From: Hymenobacter siberiensis
GTDB taxonomy: Bacteria; Bacteroidota; Bacteroidia; Cytophagales; Hymenobacteraceae
NCBI RefSeq assembly: GCF_018967845.1
Contig: NZ_JAHLZZ010000001.1
Coordinates: forward strand, 3,720,001-3,784,000
Reading direction: 5' to 3'
DNA length: 64,000 bases
Shown piece by piece: positions 1-8,819 of this stretch (its first letter is position 1; each line of letters begins with the position of its first letter). The notes under the pieces were generated by a model that had not been told where the DNA came from, made no database searches, and worked only from the letters and a program-made list of their open reading frames with translations. The position numbers and the translations under genes were made by a program.

Positions 1-477
1 GATGGCAAGGACTTCGCCGCCTACATGAAAATGGTAAAGAGTATGGCCGCCGCCGGCCTGAATGGCCCCATGCTCTACCAAACGGCCTTCAACGCCTTCT
101 CGGCCGTGAATGGCGGCACCGTGCCGGCGCTGCTGGCCTCGGCCACCCAGTTTGAGCAAACCCTGGCTGATGACCGCGCAAAAGTGCTGGCCCGCCACCG
201 CGAAAAGATGGGAGAAGGCGCAGCCCCGGGGGCCGCACCGGGCCCGGTGGCGCTGCTCATGGTGCAGGAAAAAAAGCTGGCCGAAGACCTGGCCGAGCTC
301 ACCCGCCAGCTGCAGGCCAAGCAGCAACAGCTGCTGCAAACGCAGCAGCAGCTGGGCGAGGAGCGCCAGAAAACCCAGAGCGCGCTGGCCTCCTACGAGC
401 TGGCCAATGCGGCCGCGATGGCAGAATTGCAGACCCACCACAAGGCTGCTGAAACGTTTCTGAACGGCGCAAAGTAG
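1..477 (+). CDS. Coiled-coil protein, 5'-truncated, unknown function
   Basis: The reading frame is open from the first base of the window, so the true start lies upstream; 158 residues are visible. The first third is Ala/Gly-rich and possibly helical. The second half, from about residue 75, is a Gln/Leu/Glu-rich heptad-like coiled coil (LAEDLAELTRQLQAKQQQ and onward) with no membrane segment. A short Pro/Gly/Ala linker separates the parts. It is followed after 99 bp by the membrane coiled-coil gene at 577 and then by the actin-fold gene at 1753, all on the same strand, so a shared role is plausible. I do not recognise the family. A structural, filament-associated or adaptor role is inference only. 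Confidence 0.75.
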   Translation, partial: DGKDFAAYMKMVKSMAAAGLNGPMLYQTAFNAFSAVNGGTVPALLASATQFEQTLADDRAKVLARHREKMGEGAAPGAAPGPVALLMVQEKKLAEDLAELTRQLQAKQQQLLQTQQQLGEERQKTQSALASYELANAAAMAELQTHHKAAETFLNGAK

Positions 478-576
478 TCTCGTTGCACAAGCTTCCGCTT
501 ATACTTACCAACGATGCGTATGTATGGACAAGCGAAAGCTTAGGCGAAAATTTCCATCTCTTTCTTTTTTCTGCTG

Positions 577-1572
577 ATGAACACTCCGTTACTGGGCCCG
601 CCCTCGCCGGCCGATGGCCTGCCCTCCTGGCAAAAACCTGAGAAAGCTGCCGCTTGGGTCTTCATGGCCGCGCTGGTGGGGGCCGGCATTTATTACTGGG
701 GCAAAATCCTGCCTTTTCTGATTGACATCGTTTTTGATACCGTGAAGCTGGGGGTTGGGCTGGGCGTGCTGTTCGTGCTGTTTCTGCTGGCGACGAACAA
801 GCGGATTCAGACCGGGCTATGGTACATGGGGCAGCGTATTTTCCGGACGGCAGCCAGCATTTTCGTCAACACCAACCCCATCGGCATCATGGAGGACTAC
901 ATCTCGAACACCGAGAAGGAAGCCCGCAACATGGACGCCGAAGTGGGCCACATTGAAGGGGCCAACGAGCTGGTGAAGCGCAAGATAATGACCAATACCG
1001 TTCAGATGAAAGAGTACCTGGCTCTGGCCGCCTCGGCCCAGCGCCAGGGCGAAAAAGACTCGGCCGATTCCTACGCCAGTCGTGCCGCCCAGTTGGAGGA
1101 CTACAACCGCCGCCTGCAGCCCATGGCCACCACCACGGCCAACGTGAGCCTGGTAATGCGCCAGATTCTGAAAGCTGCCCTGCGCCAGATTGACAACTCC
1201 AAATTCAAAGTCAACCTCTTGAAGGATGAGTACGCCCTGGTGAAACGCACCAGCTCGGGCATGCGCGCCGCCATGAACATCCTGCGCGGCGACCCCGACA
1301 AGAAGTACTTCTTCGACCTGGCCACCGACCGCGTGGCCGAGGACATGGCCCAGCAGCTGGGTCAGATTAAGCAGGCCATGCGCTACTCGCAGGAGTTCGT
1401 GAAGGAGATGGACATCCAAAACGGGGTGATGAGCGAGAAGGGCCAGCACCTGCTCGACCAGTACCAGAAGGGCGAGTTCAGCGCCATTATGAACAATGAG
1501 CCGCCCGTACCCATGAGCGCCGCCACCACCCGACAGGCCACTGATGACGCTTATGGCAAGCTGCTGGATTAG
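577..1572 (+). CDS. Membrane-anchored coiled-coil protein, PspA/IM30-like in style
   Basis: The 331-residue product has two adjacent hydrophobic segments at about residues 26-48 and 52-72 and then a long, charged, mostly helical region. That region begins with IFVNTNPIGIMEDYISNTEK, which resembles the start of PspA/Vipp1 proteins, where a short segment is followed by long amphipathic helices. No enzymatic motif is visible. The tail from about residue 295 is Pro/Ala/Thr-rich and probably disordered. The start ATG at 577 is the only one that precedes the membrane segments. It lies between a coiled-coil gene and a membrane-anchored actin-fold gene on the same strand. A membrane-remodelling or membrane-stress role is inferred from shape and neighbours; homology to PspA is not established here. 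Confidence 0.8.
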   Translation: MNTPLLGPPSPADGLPSWQKPEKAAAWVFMAALVGAGIYYWGKILPFLIDIVFDTVKLGVGLGVLFVLFLLATNKRIQTGLWYMGQRIFRTAASIFVNTNPIGIMEDYISNTEKEARNMDAEVGHIEGANELVKRKIMTNTVQMKEYLALAASAQRQGEKDSADSYASRAAQLEDYNRRLQPMATTTANVSLVMRQILKAALRQIDNSKFKVNLLKDEYALVKRTSSGMRAAMNILRGDPDKKYFFDLATDRVAEDMAQQLGQIKQAMRYSQEFVKEMDIQNGVMSEKGQHLLDQYQKGEFSAIMNNEPPVPMSAATTRQATDDAYGKLLD

Positions 1573-1574
1573 CG

Positions 1575-1655
1575 GTTGTCATTCCGCCGCAGGAGGAATC
1601 TGAGTACACCCATTGGACGAATAATATCAGATTCCTCCTGCGGCGGAATGACAAC
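1575..1655. repeat. Perfect 29-bp inverted repeat between genes
   Basis: Arms 1575-1603 and 1627-1655 are perfectly complementary (core ATTCCGCCGCAGGAGGAAT) around a 23-base loop, three bases after the stop of the preceding gene. No T-run follows, so it is a poor intrinsic terminator. It resembles the other dispersed palindromes of the window in position and size but not in sequence. Confidence 0.85.
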
Positions 1656-1752
1656 CCTGCTTTGCGCTGCTTCCAAATTCCCGCCGCGTAACATTGCCTC
1701 GATAAAACCACCCCAGACTCTCCCCCTTTTCATCACCTTAACTGCCCTCACC

Positions 1753-2763
1753 ATGCGGCTCACCTTCGCCAGCAAGGCCATTATCGCGGCCATCATCCTC
1801 ATCGGCCTGTACTTCGGCATTCGCCGCTTCACGGCCACCAATCCGGAGCTGGCCCAATCGGGCCGCTCGGCCATCGACCCCGTTGCCGATACCACCAGCC
1901 GCTCGAATGCCCCTGCGGGCTCTTCCGAAACGTCTGCTACGGGCACCGGCACTCGCCCGGCCTTTGCTTACGAAGCCCCCGCGCCCGTTGATGGCAAACT
2001 GAAGGGCGTGGTGGAACTGGGGGCCAGCGGCTTCAACTCCTTCATCGTCCGCATCGACCAGAACCGCACCTGGAAGCTGGAGAAAGCCGATTTTGGCAAC
2101 AGCCTGGTAATGGAAAACATGGCCACCGACGATGACATTCGCCGGGGGCTTAAGGCCTACATTGCCCAGATGCTGGACTTCGGCGTGGGCGGACGCGACA
2201 TTCATTTCGTGGTGAGCTCGGGCGCGCTAAAGGCCGAAGGCACGGGCAAAATCGTGAAGGTACTGAAGGGCCTGGGCTACGTGGTGAACACCGTGACGCC
2301 GGAGAAGGAAGGCGTGCTGGGCCTGCGCTCGGTGCTGCCGGCTTCTTTTTCCGACCGCGCCTTCGTGGCCGACATCGGCTCGGGCAACACCAAGATTTCG
2401 TGGCTTGACGGCAACCAGCCCCGCTCGGTGGAAACTTACGGGGCCAAATACTTCGAAAAAGGAACCGCTGATGCTGCCGTAGCGGCCGAAGTAAAGCAGA
2501 AAGCCACCCAGGTTCCGGCCGATTTGCGGGCCACCTGCTTCATCATCGGCGGGGTACCGTTTGAGATGGCCAAAAAGGTGCGTAAAGGCAAGGAGCGCTA
2601 CACCGTGCTCGACGCGCCCAGCGCCTACCAACTCGACAACGCCAAGTCGAAAGCCGGCCTGAACATCTATAAGTCAATTGCTGAGGCCACCGGGTGTCAG
2701 CAGTTCGTGTTCGACTGGGACGCTAACTTCACGATTGGCTACCTGCTCACGCTGCCGAAGTAG
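1753..2763 (+). CDS. Membrane-anchored actin-like (ASKHA, Ppx/GppA-like) protein
   Basis: The 336-residue product has one N-terminal membrane helix (about residues 6-24, AIIAAIILIGLYFGI), a Ser/Thr/Pro-rich linker to about residue 80, and then a domain with the phosphate-binding loops of the actin/HSP70/sugar-kinase fold: phosphate-1-like VELGASGFNSFIVRID, phosphate-2-like ADIGSGNTKISWLDG and an adenosine-like FIIGGVPFEMA. This order fits the Ppx/GppA branch, but the domain is short and the usual catalytic Glu after phosphate-1 is not obvious, so enzyme activity is uncertain. The frame is open upstream to 1576, but that extension would translate the palindrome at 1575-1655, so I chose ATG 1753, directly before the membrane helix. 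It is the last gene of the three-gene run starting at the left edge. Confidence 0.8.
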   Translation: MRLTFASKAIIAAIILIGLYFGIRRFTATNPELAQSGRSAIDPVADTTSRSNAPAGSSETSATGTGTRPAFAYEAPAPVDGKLKGVVELGASGFNSFIVRIDQNRTWKLEKADFGNSLVMENMATDDDIRRGLKAYIAQMLDFGVGGRDIHFVVSSGALKAEGTGKIVKVLKGLGYVVNTVTPEKEGVLGLRSVLPASFSDRAFVADIGSGNTKISWLDGNQPRSVETYGAKYFEKGTADAAVAAEVKQKATQVPADLRATCFIIGGVPFEMAKKVRKGKERYTVLDAPSAYQLDNAKSKAGLNIYKSIAEATGCQQFVFDWDANFTIGYLLTLPK

Positions 2764-2778
2764 CGGCGGCAGCGAAAC

Positions 2779-2929
2779 AGCCCCGGTGGGGCACAGGTCG
2801 GTAGCAATATCTGGTTCTATTATAACAAAGCCCCGGCGGGGCGACACTCGTTCACCGAATGTCGCCCCGCCGGGGCTTTGTTGTTCTGTTTATGCCGTTT
2901 ACTACCGATATGTCGCCCCGCCGGGGCTA
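2779..2929. repeat. Cluster of AGCCCCGGCGGGGC-type palindromes
   Basis: A perfect inverted repeat has 22-bp arms at 2825-2846 and 2860-2881. A third copy of the arm lies at 2911-2928 and a variant, AGCCCCGGTGGGGC, at 2779-2792. Each arm is itself near-palindromic. The cluster fills the gap between the actin-fold gene and the hydrolase gene. Confidence 0.85.
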
Positions 2930-3007
2930 CCGTCCCACTATCACCACAAAACACTTGGGCCTTCTACCCGTTTCTTTGGCTCCTCAAGCTTCTCCGATTC
3001 TCGCCTC

Positions 3008-4021
3008 ATGGCCCAACGCATTTCTTATCTCCGCAACGAGGCCCTGCCCACCGTGCGGCCCGGCTACCCCGGCAACAAGCTGTTTGGCAACGAATTCGCC
3101 AACGGCGAGGAATTGTTTGAGCCCAGCTTTGCTAATCTGCTGAGGTGGCAGCTCTCAACCAACCCCCAAAAAGAGGCAAAGAAGCGCGACACCTGGGCCC
3201 CGGAAGTGGTGGACTGCGCGGCGGCGTTCTCCTCGACGGAGGACATGCTGGTGTGGCTGGGGCACTCATGCTTTCTGCTGCGGGTGGCGGGCGTGTCGCT
3301 GCTCTTCGACCCCATGTTGTTTTCGTCGGTTGGGCTGCGGCCGCGCCATGCCCTGCCCTGCCCGCCCGAGGCCATGCGCAGCATCGACTACCTGCTGCTC
3401 TCGCACGGCCACCGCGACCATCTCGACGAGAAATCCATTAAGCTGCTGGCGACCCAGAACCCGCAGATGCAGGTGCTCTCCTCGCTGCGCATGGCCCCAC
3501 TACTGCACGGCATGGTGCCGGGCCTGCCGGTGCAGGAGGCTGGCTGGTGGCAGCAGTACGACCTGGGCCCGGCCGCGCCGCTCGAAATCACCTACCTGCC
3601 GGCCTCCCACTGGCACCGCCGGGGCCTGGCCGACGTGAACCGCGTGCTCTGGGGGAGCTTTATGATTCGGGTACAGGACCGGCTCATCTATTTCGCCGGC
3701 GATACGTCTTACGCCGACCATTTCGAACAAATCGAAGCCCGCTTCGGCCCCATTGACATTGCCCTGATGCCCATCGGAGCCTACAAGCCGGCTTACATGA
3801 TGGCCAAAAGCCACGTCAACCCCCACGAAGCCGCCAAAGCTGCCAACGTGCTGCGCGCCGGCCACGTCGTGCCCATGCACTACGGCACCTTCGCCCTAGC
3901 CGACGAGCCGGCCTCCGAACCCCTGCGCCAGCTACGGGAAGTGGCGGCCGGCGGCATGCTGCGCGGCGAGCTGCACGCCCCCGCCGTGGGCAAAGTACTG
4001 CGCTGGCCGGACTGGGAATAG
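3008..4021 (+). CDS. Metallo-beta-lactamase-fold hydrolase (NAPE-PLD/UlaG-like)
   Basis: The 337-residue protein carries the HxHxDH metal motif in LLLSHGHRDHLD, preceded by the family's first strands (MLVWLGHSCFLLRVAG, LLFDPML), a metal-binding Asp in IYFAGDTSYADHF and a late His in VVPMHYGTF. This is the zinc-dependent metallo-beta-lactamase fold; the WLGHS start and the overall length match the N-acyl-phosphatidylethanolamine phospholipase D-like and UlaG-like branch. No signal peptide is seen, so it is probably cytoplasmic. The frame is open upstream to 2678, but that would overlap the previous gene and translate the palindrome cluster; ATG 3008 gives the normal N-terminus. The substrate cannot be told from sequence; an organophosphate ester or a lactone is possible. 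Confidence 0.9.
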   Translation: MAQRISYLRNEALPTVRPGYPGNKLFGNEFANGEELFEPSFANLLRWQLSTNPQKEAKKRDTWAPEVVDCAAAFSSTEDMLVWLGHSCFLLRVAGVSLLFDPMLFSSVGLRPRHALPCPPEAMRSIDYLLLSHGHRDHLDEKSIKLLATQNPQMQVLSSLRMAPLLHGMVPGLPVQEAGWWQQYDLGPAAPLEITYLPASHWHRRGLADVNRVLWGSFMIRVQDRLIYFAGDTSYADHFEQIEARFGPIDIALMPIGAYKPAYMMAKSHVNPHEAAKAANVLRAGHVVPMHYGTFALADEPASEPLRQLREVAAGGMLRGELHAPAVGKVLRWPDWE

Positions 4022-4030
4022 GGAAGTTTT

Positions 4031-4151
4031 GAGGGTTGAATGTTGAGGGTTGAATGAGGAATGCTTCGTTGCGGGGTAGCTTTGACCCTGATTTCGGATT
4101 GAGAGGAATTTAGCAAGCTCAATCAACCCTCAACATTCAACACTCAACCCT
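4031..4151. repeat. Imperfect inverted repeat upstream of the symporter gene
   Basis: The left arm near 4031-4058 (GTTGAATGTTGAGGGTTGA core) pairs with the right arm near 4117-4151. The loop holds TAGCTTTG at 4077-4084, which fits the Bacteroidota -7 element TAnnTTTG about 72 bp before the symporter start. No good -33 TTG lies at the expected spacing. Confidence 0.6.
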
Positions 4152-4156
4152 TCTGA

Positions 4157-5662
4157 ATGTCGCCAACTTTAGTTCTGAGCCTGGTTGCGGGCTACTTCCT
4201 CGTCCTCATCGTCATTGCCATGCTCACGTCGCGGGGTGCCACCAGCGAAAGCTTTTTCGTGGCCAACCGCAACGCGCCGTGGTACATGGTGGCATTTGCC
4301 ATGATTGGCACCTCGCTGTCGGGCGTCACCTTCATCTCAGTGCCGGGCAACGTGTATGGCAAAAGCTGGAGCTATCTAGCTGTTGCCCTGGGCTTTGTGG
4401 CGGGCTACGTCGTTATCGGCACGGTGCTGCTGCCGCTCTACTACCGGCTGCGACTGGTGAGCATCTATTCGTATCTGGAGCAGCGCTTTGGCTACTGGAG
4501 CTATAAGACGGGGGCGCTGTACTTTTTGATTTCGCGCTCACTAGGCTCGGCCCTGCGGCTGTACCTGGTGGCGGGCGTGCTGCAATTAGCGGTATTTGAT
4601 GCGATGGGCGTGCCTTTTGCCGTGACCGTGGTGGTCAGCATCCTGTTCATCTACCTCTACACCTTCAAGGGCGGGCTGAAAACCATTCTCTGGACCGATA
4701 CCTTCCAGACCCTGGCCATGCTGAGCTGCGTGGCCCTGAGCATCTACTTCATGTCGGATGCGCTGAATTATTCCTTCAAGCAATTGGTCACGTCGGTGCG
4801 CGAAAGCTCCATGTCGCAGGTCTATTTCGCTGATTTTCGGGACGATAAATTCTTCTGGAAGCAGTTCGCCTCGGGCATGTTCATCACTATTGTGATGACC
4901 GGCCTCGACCAAGACCTAATGCAGAAAAACCTGAGCTGCCGCAACCTCGGCGAGGCCCAGAAGAACCTGTTCTGGTTCACGCCGGTCATCGTGGGAGTCA
5001 ACATCCTGTTCCTCACGCTGGGCGTGCTCATGTACCAATACGCCGCCGCTCGCGGCCTCAAGCTGGCCGAGCTGCCCCAGCTCCTCAACCTCAGAGGCAC
5101 CCTCGATACCGACAAGGTTTTCCCTTTCCTGGCTACCACACAGTTCTCGCTCACGGCGGGCATCATCTTCATCCTGGGCATCATTGCCGTTACCTACGCC
5201 TCGGCCGATTCGGCCCTGACGGCCCTCACCACCTCGTTCTGCGTCGACTTTCTGAATATTCAGCAGTACCCCGAAGCCCGGCAGACGCGCCTGCGCCAGC
5301 TCACGCACCTGGGCTGGTCGGTGGTGCTCATCGTCATCATCCTCATCTTCCGCGTCCTCAATGAGCAGAGCCTGATTGATGCGGTGTATAAAGCCGCCGG
5401 CTTCACCTACGGGCCACTTTTAGGCCTGTTCGCCTTCGGCATTCTCACCGGGCGGCAGCTGCGCGACCGCCTGGTGCTGCCTACCTGCACGACGGCCGTA
5501 CTGCTCACACTGCTCATCGTGTCGCACTCCGTGGAGTGGCTGAATGGCTATAAGTTCGGCTTCGAAATCCTGCTGCTGAACGGCGCGCTGGTGTATATCG
5601 GCCTGCTGCTGATTTCGCGCCCTGGCGATACCGTACCCCAAGCCGCGAACCTGACGGCGTAA
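4157..5662 (+). CDS. Sodium:solute symporter family protein (SSS)
   Basis: The 501-residue protein is very hydrophobic, with about 13 predicted membrane helices and the SSS-type start (helix, then SESFFVANRNAPWYMVAFAMIGTSLSGVTF, where the small-residue-rich helix forms part of the Na+ site). The helix YLYTFKGGLKTILWTD matches the well conserved middle of the family (GGxxxVxWTD). Length is normal. SSS proteins use the sodium gradient to import sugars, amino acids, vitamins, organic acids or inorganic ions; the substrate cannot be assigned here. No dedicated metabolic gene is adjacent. The start ATG 4157 lies just after the palindrome ending at 4151. Confidence 0.93.
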   Translation: MSPTLVLSLVAGYFLVLIVIAMLTSRGATSESFFVANRNAPWYMVAFAMIGTSLSGVTFISVPGNVYGKSWSYLAVALGFVAGYVVIGTVLLPLYYRLRLVSIYSYLEQRFGYWSYKTGALYFLISRSLGSALRLYLVAGVLQLAVFDAMGVPFAVTVVVSILFIYLYTFKGGLKTILWTDTFQTLAMLSCVALSIYFMSDALNYSFKQLVTSVRESSMSQVYFADFRDDKFFWKQFASGMFITIVMTGLDQDLMQKNLSCRNLGEAQKNLFWFTPVIVGVNILFLTLGVLMYQYAAARGLKLAELPQLLNLRGTLDTDKVFPFLATTQFSLTAGIIFILGIIAVTYASADSALTALTTSFCVDFLNIQQYPEARQTRLRQLTHLGWSVVLIVIILIFRVLNEQSLIDAVYKAAGFTYGPLLGLFAFGILTGRQLRDRLVLPTCTTAVLLTLLIVSHSVEWLNGYKFGFEILLLNGALVYIGLLLISRPGDTVPQAANLTA

Positions 5663-5758
5663 TCCGGGGTTGAGGTATTCCGGGGGTTGATTCGTCTATC
5701 GCCCAACCGGCGGGCCGCGCCCACGCGCATCCGGCCCCGTCTTTGCATTTCGTCGCTC

Positions 5759-6253
5759 ATGAAGACTTTATTTGTTCCCCTCGCGCTGCTGGCCACCTTC
5801 ACCGCCCACGCCCAAACGCCCGCCGCGCCGGCCACCGGCCAGACCATCATATTGAAGCCCGGCAACATGCAGGTGCAGCGCAACCCCGCCGCCAACCGGC
5901 CCGACCGCGCCCCGGTGTACCCAGGCGGCGAGCAGGCCATGGGCCTGTTTTTCCTCGAACACATCAACTACCCCGCTGCGGCTAAAGCCGCCGGTATCAC
6001 CGGCAAAGTGCTAGTGAATGCCACGGTGAATGAGGATGGCACCACCAGCAACCCCGTAGTAGCCCAGTCGCTATCGCCCGAGTGCGACGCCGAAGCCCTG
6101 CGCGTGGTGAGCCTGCTGGCGGGCTGGCAGCCGGCCATGCGGCGCAGCCGCCCGCTGCCGGTGCTGGTGCAGTTGCCCGTGCCCTTCGGCGCGGCCGGCG
6201 TGATGCACGTGGAGCAGGTGAAGCGCCAGCCGGTGCACGGAAAACGTCAATAA
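5759..6253 (+). CDS. Secreted TonB C-terminal domain protein
   Basis: The 164-residue product starts with a signal peptide (MKTLFVPLALLATFTAHAQ, cleavage after AHA) followed by a Pro/Ala-rich stretch. Residues about 60-145 match the TonB C-terminal fold, with YPGGEQAMGLFFLEHINYP, GKVLVNATVNEDGTTSNPVV and a C-terminal basic/Pro end. Such small stand-alone TonB-domain proteins are frequent in Bacteroidota; unlike real TonB this one has no N-terminal membrane anchor, so it is probably periplasmic and may not power transport. ATG 5759 is chosen because it begins the signal peptide; the frame is open upstream to 5687. Confidence 0.88.
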   Translation: MKTLFVPLALLATFTAHAQTPAAPATGQTIILKPGNMQVQRNPAANRPDRAPVYPGGEQAMGLFFLEHINYPAAAKAAGITGKVLVNATVNEDGTTSNPVVAQSLSPECDAEALRVVSLLAGWQPAMRRSRPLPVLVQLPVPFGAAGVMHVEQVKRQPVHGKRQ

Positions 6254-6260
6254 GTAAATA

Positions 6261-6374
6261 AACGTCATGCCGAGCGCAGCCGAGGCATCTCGCGTGAGGA
6301 AGTAATTCAATCGTGAAAGCGTTATTGATTAGTGATGGCACGCGAGATGCCTCGGCTGCGCTCGGCATGACGTT
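6261..6374. repeat. 36-bp inverted repeat, CGTCATGC(C/T)GAGCGCAG family
   Basis: Perfect 36-bp arms lie at 6261-6296 and 6339-6374, 8 bp after the TonB-domain gene. The same family recurs at 35325-35420 and 43599-43722, with the shared core GTCATGC-GAGCGCAG-CGA-GCATCTC. Confidence 0.9.
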
Positions 6375-6465
6375 CTAGCGTGACTTTCAAGGGGCGCTTC
6401 ACCCGCGCCTCATGCCCGGCGACCGAAATTGCCGTGTTATAATTAGCAGAATTAGATAAGACCCG

Positions 6466-8310
6466 ATGGCCCGTAGTGGACTCAACACCAGCGGCAACGA
6501 CGCAACCGCCGACTTGCCCAAACCGAAAGTAAACAAGGAATCACTCAAGCGCAGCCTGCGGATTTTCCGCTATGTGCTGCCTTATAAGGGCCTGTTCTCC
6601 GTGGGCCTGATGATGTTGCTGCTCAGCAGCAGCACCTTCATGGCGTTTCCGTTTCTGGCCGGCAAGCTCATCGACGCGGCCAACCACAAGCCCGTTATCC
6701 TGCCCAATGGCATCGAGCTGGGCATCGACCGGATTGCCATGCTGCTGTTTGCGATTATCGTATTTCAGGGCTTTTTCTCATTTGGGCGCATCTGGTTCTT
6801 CACGCAGGTGAGCGAGTTCACGGTGCGCGACATCCGCAAAGCGCTCTACGCCAAATTCGTGCAGCTGCCCATCCCCTTCTTCGAGCAGAACCGCGTGGGC
6901 GCCATCACCTCGCGCATTACTTCCGATGTAGGCCAGATTCAGGACACGTTTTCGCTGACGCTCGCCGAGCTGTTCCGCCAGATTTTTACGCTCGTTATTG
7001 GTATCACGGCCATCATGGTGGTGTCGGTGAAGCTCTCGCTGTTCATGTTGCTCACGTTTCCGCCCATCATCCTGGCGGCGGGGCTGTTTGGGCGCAAAAT
7101 CCGCACGCTGGCCCGCAATACGCAGCAGGAGCTGGCCACCACCAACACCATTGTGGAGGAAACCCTGCAGGCCATCAACTCGGTGAAAGCCTTTACCAAC
7201 GAGCAGTTTGAGGCCCAGCGCTACGGCTCGGCGCTCGACCGCGTGGTGGCGGCGGCGCTGCGCAGCAATCTGTTCCGGGGTGGCTTCGTGTCGTTCGTCA
7301 TCATTGGCCTCACCGGCGGCATCATCCTCATTCTGTGGCGCGCTGCCACGCTGGTGTACAACCCCGGCCCTGACCATCTTGAAGTAAGCCAGCTACTTAC
7401 GTTTCTGCTTTACACAGCCTTCATCGGCGCGTCCATCGCCGGTCTGGGCGAGATGTACGGCAAGGTGCAGAGTACGCTGGGCGCATCGGAGCGCATCCTC
7501 GAAATTCTGGATGAAACGCCCGAGCCCACCCACATTGAGCCGGCCCGGGGGCTGGTGCCGGCCCGCATTCAGGGCGATATTCGCTACGAGCACGTAGCTT
7601 TCCGCTACCCCACCCGGCCCGATATCGCGGTGCTCAAGGACATCAACTTCCACATCGCGGCGGGCGAGAAAATTGCCCTCGTAGGCCCCAGCGGCGCGGG
7701 CAAAAGCACCATTGCGGGCCTGCTGATGCAGTTTTACCCGCTCAGCGGCGGCCGCATCATCGTGGACGGCCACGACGTGCAGGACTACGACCTCACCAGC
7801 CTGCGCCGCCACATCGGCATTGTGCCGCAGGAAACACTGCTCTTCGGTGGCACCATCCGCGAGAACATCGCCTACGGCAAGCCCGGCGCGAGTGATGCCG
7901 AAATCATTGAATCGGCCCAGCGGGCCAACGCCTGGCAGTTCATCCAAGCCTTCCCCGAGGCGCTCGATACGGTGGTGGGCGACCGCGGCATCAAGCTTTC
8001 GGGCGGGCAGCGCCAGCGCGTGGCCATTGCCCGCGCCATCCTGAAAAACCCTGCCATCCTCATCCTGGACGAAGCCACCTCCTCCCTCGACAGCGAAAGC
8101 GAAAAGCTGGTGCAGGGCGCCCTCGATGAGCTAATGGAGCACCGCACCAGCCTCATCATCGCCCACCGCCTCTCCACCATCCGGAAGGTTGATAAAATCC
8201 TGGTGATTGACGGTGGCCGAATCGTAGAGGCCGGCACCCACGAGGAGTTGAGCGAGCGCGAAGGCGGGCTGTATGCGAACCTGCTGCGCCTGCAGTTTGA
8301 GCTGACGTAG
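6466..8310 (+). CDS. ABC exporter, fused membrane and ATPase domains (MsbA/multidrug type)
   Basis: The 614-residue half-transporter has six predicted membrane helices in the first 330 residues and one nucleotide-binding domain. Walker A is GPSGAGKST (residues 407-415), the signature is LSGGQRQR (511-518), and Walker B with the catalytic Glu is ILILDEATSSLD (about 531-542), followed by the H-loop IIAHRLSTIR. The layout fits the ABCB-type exporters that act as homodimers, close to MsbA/LmrA/BmrA and mammalian TAP-like transporters. Substrate could be a lipid, peptide or drug; the neighbours do not help. Length is normal and all ATPase motifs are intact. Confidence 0.95.
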   Translation: MARSGLNTSGNDATADLPKPKVNKESLKRSLRIFRYVLPYKGLFSVGLMMLLLSSSTFMAFPFLAGKLIDAANHKPVILPNGIELGIDRIAMLLFAIIVFQGFFSFGRIWFFTQVSEFTVRDIRKALYAKFVQLPIPFFEQNRVGAITSRITSDVGQIQDTFSLTLAELFRQIFTLVIGITAIMVVSVKLSLFMLLTFPPIILAAGLFGRKIRTLARNTQQELATTNTIVEETLQAINSVKAFTNEQFEAQRYGSALDRVVAAALRSNLFRGGFVSFVIIGLTGGIILILWRAATLVYNPGPDHLEVSQLLTFLLYTAFIGASIAGLGEMYGKVQSTLGASERILEILDETPEPTHIEPARGLVPARIQGDIRYEHVAFRYPTRPDIAVLKDINFHIAAGEKIALVGPSGAGKSTIAGLLMQFYPLSGGRIIVDGHDVQDYDLTSLRRHIGIVPQETLLFGGTIRENIAYGKPGASDAEIIESAQRANAWQFIQAFPEALDTVVGDRGIKLSGGQRQRVAIARAILKNPAILILDEATSSLDSESEKLVQGALDELMEHRTSLIIAHRLSTIRKVDKILVIDGGRIVEAGTHEELSEREGGLYANLLRLQFELT

Positions 8311-8819
8311 GGTTTTTCATTGCTATTGAGAATTTAATAGTAAAGCTCTTGAAACATAAGTGGCTCATTGCTTTTGGTTGCTTTTTCTGGTACGCTTCAT
8401 TTTTTTGTGAAGAATCAGGCTTACAACCCTACTCCACCGTTGGACTAGTTATTGCACCTATTCTGATAGTTGTCGGAATATTTGGTTGGGTCCTGCATTA
8501 TTATAAAACCAGAGGACATTACCCCAGAATAGGGCACACTATTAGTATGGTTATCAGCGGCATGACGAAAAACCCATTCTTTGGGATAGGTTTCCTATTT
8601 AGTCATTTACTACAATTCTGGACTCTTATCACCCTTTTCTGGATAGGAATTTCATTCTTAGGGTTTGGCATTTTTGGCAATTCAGATGCATTTATAGCAA
8701 CCCAACAATACTGTGAAACAAACAGTAGTATCCTTTCAAATACTGGAAGAATAAAGTATTATTCTCCTTTAATTGGCGGAAATATTAGAATGCATAATAG
8801 ACTTGTTGCGAGCTATTAA

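Noticed and set aside
1576-1752. Upstream extension of the actin-fold gene
   Set aside because: It would translate the inverted repeat; the membrane helix starts at ATG 1753.
2678-3007. Upstream extension of the metallo-hydrolase gene
   Set aside because: It overlaps the previous gene and translates the palindrome cluster.
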